Shown here: positions 47,762-57,437 of the stretch, piece after piece | Layout: every line of letters begins with the position of its first letter | Position numbering within the stretch: the first letter of the stretch is position 1 | Assembly: GCA_947179155.2 (NCBI GenBank) | Contig: OX359273.1 | Location: 11,037,001 to 11,101,000, forward strand | Length of the DNA: 64,000 nucleotides | Origin: Hedera helix | Lineage: Eukaryota > Streptophyta > Magnoliopsida > Apiales > Araliaceae | Direction of reading: 5' to 3' | The notes under the pieces: generated by a model | What the model was told of the DNA's origin: nothing | Seen by the model: only the letters and a program-made list of their open reading frames with translations | Databases searched by the model: none | Position numbers and translations under genes: made by a program

Positions 47762-50700
47762 TGTGACACCCCAGGATTTTACAAGATTGCTAAACAAGCA
47801 TTATGGTAAATTAAGTAAAGGTTAACAGTTAAAACCTAGTTATGAATGACAAAAAGTGTAAGAACAATGTAATATAAATTTTTATGTGACCAATGTGCTA
47901 TTATGACCTATGTGGTAGATTGAATATGTGTATATGTATAATTGATATGATAGTGAAATAAGGATTCAAGATAGAGATTAAAGGAATAATAAAATTGATT
48001 ATCTTTAAATAGTTTGAAGTTATTAAGAACTGATATTGAAGGATTGAAATAAGATAATCAGGTCTATGATTTGTAAAGACAGAAAGGTAATACCCCCGAG
48101 TATGAGTAGAAAGAATGTAGTATGCAGGTATGGTGCAAATTTGGCACCGGGGTGTTATGTAAATATGTAAAGGGGCTTAAAGTTGTAATGGATGTATTAC
48201 GAGCTTAAAAAGGGCAAAGGACGATGGATTTGATAATTCGGTCGAGGTTCGCTTTTTGAGGAAATGGTTTATGGACAAATGAGTAATTCGATTATATTTG
48301 GATATCGGAAAGTGAAATTGATTAAATGAGGAACCGAAAGGTTCGTAGAAAAATTAAGAATGCAATGTTATGCAAATTGGCAAATTATTGTGAATTAATA
48401 TAATTAATTGATGGAATGCAGTTTTGAAAGTGTGATAAGTGTTATGGGATAAGCCAAATGAGGTATTTAATGATGGAATAAAATTCAAGCACAATGAAGC
48501 AAATTTGGATATAAAAAAAAAGAGTTTATTTGGATGAAAAATAAGCAATTTATGAATTTTAAGGAATTAAATTTGTTAGATGTTGGTGTCAATGACCAAA
48601 ATGCCCTTGACATGTTGAGAAATGACTTTTGTGTCCTAAGATGGTATAATGACTAAACCATCCTTGTTTTGTGATGTGAATTATCTAAAGTGCCCCTAAC
48701 CATGCATGATTATGTTAACCAATGTTGAGTTAAGTGTTGGAGCACCTTCATATATATATGTGTATGAAGATATCAAGCAAAGAAAAGCTTAGTTCATTTT
48801 AAGTTTCCAGTAAAGTGATAGAGTTCTAAGAGAGAAATAAGAAGAAACCATGGAAGCAACGATAAAGGCTTGGAAATCATGGAGCTAGGGTCCTTAAATG
48901 ATCAAGTAGAAAGAAGAAAAAAAGAAGAGCTTGACATGAGAAAGCTATCTATGTAAAAAAGTTGGACAACCAAGAAGGTATAATCATGTTATTACCTTAA
49001 AGTTTGATGTTTATGTGTTTAAAGGATGGTTTAAGAGTAGCTATGCATGGAAGTGTGGTTAGGTGTAAGTTTTATATGAGTTTATGTGGTATATATGAAT
49101 TATTTCATGAAACCCTGAGCATAAGATTGGAGGATAAATGTAATATGTTATTTATGTTCATGTTCAAGGCTAGAAACCATGATTTAATGGATGATCATGT
49201 GTTATATGTTATTATAAGTAATGAAAACCTAGTTGGAACTGTAGATCATGTAAGAAACATACTTATTTTCATGTTAGATAGCATTCAAAATTGATTAAAG
49301 GTTGAAGAGTATGATTTGTGAAGGAAATACACAATATTAGGCTATATTTTTCATGTAAATCAAATTGTAATCTGTAAAGTGTTTTGGAATATACATGTAG
49401 AAGTGACACAAGCATACAAGTTTGTTAAATGAACAAATTTTAATGTATATGTATATAGAGTTCAATGATTCAAATGGTGTTCAAGTATAAAGTTTTGAAA
49501 TTTTGGCAAAAATGCCACAAATGTGAGATTTTTGGCCATTTCATGTAATTGAAGATCAAATGAAACCAAATAGCTAAGTTTGATGTTAATACACGTGTTA
49601 GAAACGATGTGAAAGTCTTTTGGTGTCTATGGCGATAAATGAGAATTTCAAATGTTTGAAAACGTTCGCCGATGCCTAAAGTGAGTTATTTGGAAAAATG
49701 AATTCATTTGAAAAGTTTTAAATGTCTTGAAGGCCCGTACGAGTCAATTATGTGCTATATATGTTAAATGATGTGTTGGAATTAAGTTTTTGCAAAAAGG
49801 GGGCCAAGAATGGCATAAGTGTTGAAAATAAAAAGTTTGGAAATTCTATTGAAAATTCAACCTTAAGGGTGATTTTTGGCAATTTTAAAGAATTAAACGT
49901 GAAATGAAGTTAAATGGCCTAGTTTTATGTTATTACACGTGTTTAGGTTGATTTGGCAATCAACAGATAGAAATTTGATTATAAAGGCGATTCGAACGAT
50001 CGAAATCGATTGTTTCGACCTTAAACGGACTTTTACAGACAAAACCCATCTCGGGTATAATTTAACGATTTGAAAGGCCTAGACATGTCATATATGACCC
50101 AAGTGAACTATGTCAAGTGTTAGATTTAAGTTTTAAAGCTTATGGCCAAAAATCACAAAGTTGGAAATTGAGTTTGAAAGTTATAAAAAAATTCAAAGTC
50201 TGGAAAATGTTTTGAACAGCCCTCCTATGGGATAATGTATCACTGATTGTAAGAAGTCAAATGAGGCAAGTATAAATTTTGTAAAATACTAGGTAGTAAG
50301 ACCTAGTTATATTCTAAATTTAGAGTTAATTGGATTTATAATGAAGGAGTTAAAAATCACCAAAGTAGCTGAAAACATTAAAAGTTCAGAAATAGCAGGA
50401 CTGCGCCAGGGCGCGATGTTTAACACTGAACACTGCGCCGGGGCTCAGGATCACTGTTCGCGGCCAGTAAGATTGGGAAGAAGAAACACTGCGCCGGGGC
50501 GCAGTGTTCTAAAACCTGGAAAAAAAAAATTAAGGGTCCAAAATGCGACGTTTTGACGGGGAATGATAAAGATAGGTTACGTAAACCCTATATAGCTAAA
50601 GCATAACCAAAATAAAGGGTGTTAAGGTATAATGAGATAATGAATGGCATAATATAACATGCCTAAAGTTAAGTCAAATCATGTTAAGGGTTATGAAAAA

Positions 50701-51916
50701 GGTCGGGAACGAGCTAGGATGTATTATTAACCTATGTAAGGTATAATACATTAAATGTTAAATGATTAGAGACTAATGGTCTATTAATTATGATTTAAGT
50801 GAAATAAATTATGTTAAGATTTATGATCCTATAATGATGTATAAAGATTCAATGTTTACAAATAAAGTTTGGACTAGCAACCCGATGCAAGGAATGATAG
50901 AATAATCAAGCAAGGAAGTTAAGGTTAAGTATAAAAGCGTACATGCAAGTTTTTCAGACTTAAATGTAATAAATGTTCTACGTGAACTATGTGATAGTAA
51001 ATGAATTGAAATGTGCCCTATGTGCAACTATGTGCCCTATGTGGTTTAATTGCTAAATGAATTACGTAACATTAAGCATAACATGTTAAGGTAAAGGATG
51101 CATGACACATATTATGAACTGTGAGCATGAAATGTGTTATCTTATTGACTTGTTGAGCCTATGTGCTCACTCTTGCTATGAACTAACATTTTCAGGCGTG
51201 GTACGAGAAGATCAGAGGTTCCGGTTAAGCTAAAGGTAAAGGAATGGTGATTGCGAATAAATGCATGAACATATGCATTATATCCATATGTGTAATGTAA
51301 TAAGTGAATGGATAAATATGATTTGTATAGATACAAGTTAATAAATGACTTGGTTTTAGTGTTAAACCTCGATGGTAACAAAGGAAGGAATAATTTTGTA
51401 ATCCATGGCGATGCAGATGTATGTAAGTTTTATCTAGGTAGGCCTGAATCAAGGCATGATTGATGTATGATTGTATTATTGTTATAAGACGAGTATGCTA
51501 TATATTGAAACTTGCGTGTATGGTAAAAATGTATGTAAACAGAAACAGGTATAAGCAAGCAGATATACGCATGATATACATGATGGGTGATTGTATTCGC
51601 CGAATAAGTTAAGTTAAATCATAATATATTATATGATTGTGAATGGTAATAGACTAGGTCACAATTAATAAATATTTGACCTAGGTTCTAATGAATGTTA
51701 AGTGAGCGTTGCGATCTTGAGACAGGTAAGGAATGTAAGATAAAAAAAATAATTAAAAAAAATATGGACTACATTATGGTCAACTGAATGGTTTCAAAGA
51801 TTAAAGGTTAAGTTTTAACGCATGAGATTCTAGTTAATATGGTTTAAAGTTAATAATTATCTTATCCAGACATAATTGGACTTAATTAAGGGAATGTGGG
51901 ATCTCGGTGCGTTACA
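47762..51916 (+). mobile_element. Solo LTR B2 (4,155 bp), gypsy-type
   Basis: It starts TGTGACACCCCAGG and ends TCTCGGTGCGTTACA, with exact flanking duplication CATAC (47,757-47,761 and 51,917-51,921). It is collinear with B1 but less expanded in TA repeats. It has three copies of a GC-rich CTGCGCCRGGGCGC-type motif at 50,400-50,508, the last a near-perfect inverted repeat at 50,485-50,508. It also has the box GCAAGTTTTTCAG at 50,945-50,957 and a perfect hairpin TGAGC-CTATGT-GCTCA at 51,154-51,169. The 96-codon frame at 49,004-49,294 is broken in B1 and shows no motif. Confidence 0.93.
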
Positions 51917-51921
51917 CATAC

Positions 51922-52348
51922 ATCCATTATATGCTTATACCTAAAGTTATACAATCGAGAAATACATCTAGTATAGTTACTCTTATTTCTTTCTTCCATC
52001 CTCATCCCTTCAGTGGGATCATTTCTTACTTAGTAGTGACATAAATTTCTGTTCTTTTTAACCATAATTATAGCAACCATTATTCTTTATTAAACACATT
52101 CCTATGTGGTTCTTTCCACATTTCAATCATACCTCAATCCTTTTTCCTCCTCCCTTATTCTTACTCATTATCGTTATTATTATCATTTTACTTCCATTTT
52201 CTTTTATAATCTTCATCTTTTCACCATTTCTTATACTACTATTTCCTCTCTTGTTATCTTTATCACTCTTCTTCTTCTTCTGTTCTTCTTCTTCGTATCC
52301 TTTGTTGTACTAGTTTAAGGCCTTACCTCTTCTTTTTGCTATGATAGC
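51922..52348 (-). other. Element D internal region, middle fragment
   Basis: About 430 bp, pyrimidine-rich on the plus strand (purine-rich in D sense). Two overlapping plus-strand open frames at 52,104-52,318 are low-complexity Phe/Leu/Ser and antisense to D; I do not treat them as genes. Confidence 0.55.
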
Positions 52349-53886
52349 TGTTAGAGTTTATGCCCTAGAGGCTAATTATTTGATGTAATTGCTTAACATT
52401 TTTGATATTATATTTGATTGAATAAATGGATTATTTTATTATGATTTCATTTACTGCGTTAAATAAATGTTAACGTAATAAAAGCCCTTAGAATAATGAT
52501 ACGAATTATATAGCTTTAAGTATGTGACTTGAACATGAGATTATATAATTATAATTAGTATCATTACTCTTAAATGTCCCTAGTCGAGTATCATTGTTAA
52601 TAGGACAACAATGATGCATTGAGACTAGTATGTGGATTGACTGATGGCCAAATCTCATTGGTCATAAATATATGAGATATTTGAGTCAATGCATAGGTAC
52701 ATGTTAGAGAACAATGTACTGGACTGACCCACCATAAGAATTCTACATGGAGCATTATGCAAAGTGTCATAAGAAATTCTTATAGTGACAATGATGTAAT
52801 GATCCTCCGACCTGAAGTCACTATATTATTACACGAGAATTTATGTACTTTGATATCATCAAATGTCACCTTTAATAGGGTGGACAATAAAGGTGATCAT
52901 TGGGTACATCATGAATCGTGTGAGGAATATGAGTGATCTAGATGGAATTTAACCCTCCTATATATTAGGAGTGATATCCATAGGCCTCTTGATTGAGTAG
53001 GACTATGAAATGCATGGCCATGCTCAAATATTGATTTGTTTCATATAGTCTACTCATTGATCAAGAAAACTCAGATTAAATTATGAAGAGTATGACACAT
53101 TACATGCCTCGAGTTTAATCTAGGATATAAGGTTAAAAGGATTAAATTACATTGAAACATTGGTCACGAAAAGGTTGTATCGAATCACCGATCTTATTAT
53201 TATTTGGGTAGCAGTGATGCATTGCTAGATGCCGCTCACTGTTTATAATTTTATAATATGATTTTAAAATTATTGCCAACATAATAATAACCTATAGGGT
53301 CACACACTTAGAACGTAATTAAAAGGGAATTAATTTAAATTGTAAGTATTTTAAATATGTCAATATGATTGATAGTATTTAGAAATTACGAATTTAAATT
53401 AATAGGATAATTTGTATATATGTATATTAATTAAGTAAGACTTAATTAAAATATAATATATATAAATTCGGATTTTATTTTTCTATTTATTTTAGGTTTT
53501 AGTTAATTCCTATTAACTACTATATATATGATATATCAGTAGTCTAAAAGTCACGTAAGGAAAAACTAAAACCCTAGCCGCTTTCAGAAAGAGGCTAGAG
53601 AGAAAAATAATTGGGAAATCCTGATCTTGGTGGCTAGTACCGCGGTTCCTTTTGCTGCAGATCGTGGGACGATTCGCGGATCGTTCGTGTGGATACCGTA
53701 GAGACGTAGTCGCTGGATTGCGTTGAAGATTCGAAGCCGTTCCAGAATTCCATCGTCTTCTCAACATCTCAGATAATCGGTAAAATAATCTAAACCTCTG
53801 ATTAATCTGTTTTCGCATGGATCCTGTCTTAGGGTTTCAAAAAAAAATTTAAATTCCGCTGCTTTCACTGTGTCGAAACCCTAACA
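52349..53886 (+). mobile_element. Solo Ty1/copia-type LTR (1,538 bp)
   Basis: It begins TGTTAGAGTTTATGCCC and ends CGAAACCCTAACA, with exact duplication ATAGC (52,344-52,348 and 53,887-53,891). TGTTAG/CTAACA form a short inverted terminus typical of copia LTRs. The middle carries TGTTAGAGAACAATGTACTG and CCTGAAGTCACTAT-like segments that also appear, diverged, in the copia 3' LTR at 42,962-44,729. No internal region is attached. Confidence 0.92.
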
Positions 53887-53891
53887 ATAGC

Positions 53892-54999
53892 CTTCTCTAA
53901 TTTATCACCAACATGTTAATTTACAACATTAATAATTAACTGTATCTTCAGGATTTTGAATGTTGTTCCAATCTTATTACTTTTCTTTCTTCTTCTATGA
54001 CTTTACTCTTTCAAATGTTTGACATCTTATCTGTCACTCAGCGATCTCTTATTATATTCACCAATTTATGATCGTATTACTCTACGATCATCCATCTCTT
54101 ATACAATCATTCTATGATTGTCTGACTCTACGATTGTCTTGCTCATCTTCACTTACTCAATGATCTTCTTTCATCTTTACAATCATTTCACTCTATGATT
54201 ATCTTATTTTGCATTTCTATACTACTATTATCTTACTCTTCTATCATTTCAATCGACACTTGTCTTACTCTTCCACAGTTGCTTTACTTTACGATTGTTT
54301 AACTCTACAATCATTTTATTCTATGATTATCTTATTATTCCATACTTGTTCCACTTTACGATTATTTAGCACTCAACGTTTTGTACTACTATCAATATTC
54401 ATCTAGAATTCTACTTCTCACAAGTCTTCTAACTCCTCAACTCTTTTCCTTGCACTTCATCTGAAACTTACTTACATCTTGTCTGCTATTATCTAATCAT
54501 AAGCATCTCAAGACCTCCCCATAAAATATATCTTACTTTAATATGCATGATAACTATCATACCTTAACATCATCTCTTTCTTACATAACATATTCTATTC
54601 AAATAATGTTATCATCTCTTCACATCTCTATTTCTTAAATCAGGTGCATTCTGATCCTCTATCTTTTAATTCATCTTTTATCTCTTCAAGATCCTCTTTT
54701 GAATCTTCTGTTGAATTTTTCTTCCAGACTTTCTTTTTAAATATTTTTGAGATCCCACTTCAGGATCATTCATCATATCCTCATAAATATTTCTTACTTC
54801 TTCTTCATTTAATTATGACTTTCTTTAATCCATCTTTATCACTTGAAACTCTTACGTAATGTTTATAACATATAACTTTGATATCAATTTGTAAGGTATG
54901 AAATATCCAAGCCTTATGCTTTTCATAACTTAAAATTTCTCAACTCTTAAACTAACTTGTGATGTTAACCTGTGACACCAAACAACTCTAATACCACTC
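53892..54999 (-). pseudogene. Element D internal region, right fragment with coding-like remnant
   Basis: About 1.1 kb between the copia-type solo LTR and the D 5' LTR. From 54,020 to 54,380 it contains irregular repeats of CTCTACGATTRTCTT on the plus strand. In D sense (minus), 54,700-54,800 reads NEEEVRNIYEDMMNDPEVGS followed by a basic stretch, with stops and a probable frameshift just before it near 54,810. I do not recognise the family. Its position just inside the 5' LTR parallels the extra ORF of element A, but similarity is not evident by eye. Confidence 0.4.
54985..54997 (-). other. Primer binding site of element D
   Basis: In sense orientation the LTR end GGGGCATTATA is followed, after a short GAG spacer, by TGGTATTAGAGTT. 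This matches the initiator-Met complement TGGTATCAGAGCC with few changes. Confidence 0.8.
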
Positions 55000-57081
55000 T
55001 ATAATGCCCCTAAATTCGTGTACTCGCTACACAGATTTGGTGCATCACGATACATAACTTCCATAATATATATCAGTAATTTTAATGGTTTTATTAGTTT
55101 ATTATAGACATTACATCACTTACCTTATCCTCGGATCACAACTTAGGCATTACACTTTACCTTATCATTGATACTAACCTATAACCTTGATAGGATTTCT
55201 CTTTCTCTTACTTTCTAGCTCCTGACCCTTCTGATCTATCTTTCTTTTCTTCCTGCAAAAAATTTTAAGTGCAAGGGTGAGCATCAAATATATTCAACAA
55301 GTGTGAAACTGAAATGGAATTTTCCAAGAAATAGATATAAATCAATAACATTATTATCTTTGAATTGAAATATTTATCAATTTTCATTACCTGGTTGGTC
55401 ACAAAGGACTAAGTGTTCTTTCGAATCGTACTGCAGGTGATAAGCCTAACAATACTTCTTTAACTTGTAACATATTACTTCACTGTAGTGCACAGTAACT
55501 TGTTAGAATAAGCTCATTAATGAATAAATATGTTTTGAACCAACGAATCGTTCATCAAGGAAATTCTCCACATATGAAACATTAAAACTACAACATCATA
55601 GTCTTAATTTATCTTTAAATCATTATTGTGTAATCGTAAGGACCATGAACTCTTTATACCCATAATCTATAGCTATACAGACTAAAAGACTTTACATAAC
55701 ATAATCTTATACGCTTAAAGCCTTAACACGACACCTCATGTCTTGACTAAAAGCACTAAGTTTGCACTACATGGCTAGAATTACATAATGTTCCCCTATA
55801 TCATAGGGTTGTTCATCCTTAGTCTTAACATTAAGAATCCGCACCAAACAAATTTTGATTGGATATCATCAACAATCACAATTAACTTTACAATAGAGTA
55901 GTCGAAACAGATGGCATCCTTTTTACTTCTAATAAATTCATGAATATCAGGAACTTACAAATTTAGAAATAATGCACAGTTCATAGAACTTGAATTGACA
56001 TAATACTATGAGTTCAGGAACTTATCATAATAATATGAGTTCAGTAACTCACCATAGTAATATGAGTTCAAGAACTCATCAAAAACTTACCATAATACTA
56101 TGAGTTTAAGAACTTACCATACTAATATGAGTTCAAAAACCTCCCATAATAATATTAGTTTAAGAACTCATATACATTTCCAAAACTTGCAACTTAGCTT
56201 AACGTAGAAATTCACATAAATTTGCAGAATTTATAACAAATTAATGAACTAGTAATAATAGAAAGCTTGCTAAAAATAAAGGACTTGTATCACTTTAAAA
56301 AAACTGCTCAAGTTAAAGAATTTGCTTAAGTGAAGGACATGAATCAGTCTGTAGTTCATCATCTACATCATTCACATCCCATATTTATTTCTCCCGACCT
56401 TAATTCTGAGTCACCTATAGCGTTATAGAATATTAACATAACAATTCCTCATAATATATAATTTTAACTTTTATCAATTTACTTCTCTTAATTATATTTT
56501 AACATTTCTGTTAACTTTTCCAATAATCTCTATAATTCGGAGTCACGTTCTTCGAAAATCTTGGACAATTTATTTCTTATGTCAAAATATACCATTTCAC
56601 AACAACATATATAATCCTTCAAAATCTCATCTCAATCCAAGTTATAAAACTCGTTTTCAAAATTTTACTTAACAAAACACTATTTTTATGATTATCATAA
56701 CTCATTCGTTACTTATCCGTTTTCGTTCATTCTTAAGTCAAATTAAAGCTTATACAACCTAGTTTCATACCTCACAATCTCAATTTCTTGGTTCCATTCC
56801 AATCGAATCATATTTCATTGTTTACAAGCTAGGTCAGAAAGTTACAATTTTCTAGCCAGCCTTACTAAAAAATGCGCCAAAAATTATTTACTCCATCTTG
56901 GGGCTTGCTAAATAACTTCAATATCTACAACTTTCCTTTTTATACTATTTTAAATTCCAAAAACATGAACGTAATCTTTCCTTTCCAGTTTTCCAACTTT
57001 ATCCTGCTTCATTAAAAAAATCATAACAAATAATCTACAAGGCATCTGGGCGTGATTTTGGTCTTTACACGTAACTAACTC
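55000..57081 (-). repeat. 5' LTR of element D, left-hand part
   Basis: It begins TATAATGCCCCTAAATTCG next to the primer binding site. It matches the 3' LTR from 55,871 on, without the MITE. It is interrupted at 57,082 by an E-family LTR; the rest should lie beyond the right edge. The TGAGC hairpin is degenerate here (55,279 onward, TGAGC kept, partner arm lost). GAGTTCAAGAACTC-type tandem units lie at 55,990-56,175. Confidence 0.85.
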
Positions 57082-57437
57082 TATGATAACCCAAAAAATC
57101 ATAAAACTAGTAGGTATGATCTTAATCAATTAACATGATTGAAGATTACGATGATCCTTGGGAAAGAATGTGGAAGATAGCCATTTTGGTAAAAATTCAG
57201 GCTTATGATGAAATCGAACGTGATTAAAGGTAAAGATATAAAACCTAGTATTAGTAAATCGTTAAACGATTAATGAAATGAGAGAGAGTTCTATTATAGA
57301 ACAGAAACAAAGATGATTAATACTTGAGTATAATCAGGTAATATTGAGCCAAGATAAGTCAAATAAGACTTAGGCTAAGAAAGAGTCCTGCCACGAATGG
57401 GATAGGACAGAGTAAATAAAACGAGAGGTAATGTAAT
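57082..57437 (+). mobile_element. Start of E-family LTR E2 (interrupted)
   Basis: It matches the first 360 bp of E1 (TATGATAACCC versus TGTAATGACCC, then AAAATCATAAAACTAG and CCTGCCACGAATGGGATAGG). It is cut by a C-family LTR at 57,438, and its continuation is not in the window. The five bases before it are AACTC. Confidence 0.75.

Noticed and set aside
49004..49294. 96-codon plus-strand frame
   Set aside because: It lies inside solo LTR B2; the aligned B1 segment (about 25,790-26,060) is interrupted by stops.
52104..52318. Two hydrophobic frames resembling membrane proteins
   Set aside because: Low-complexity pyrimidine-rich DNA, antisense to element D, with Phe/Leu/Ser only and no neighbouring gene signals.
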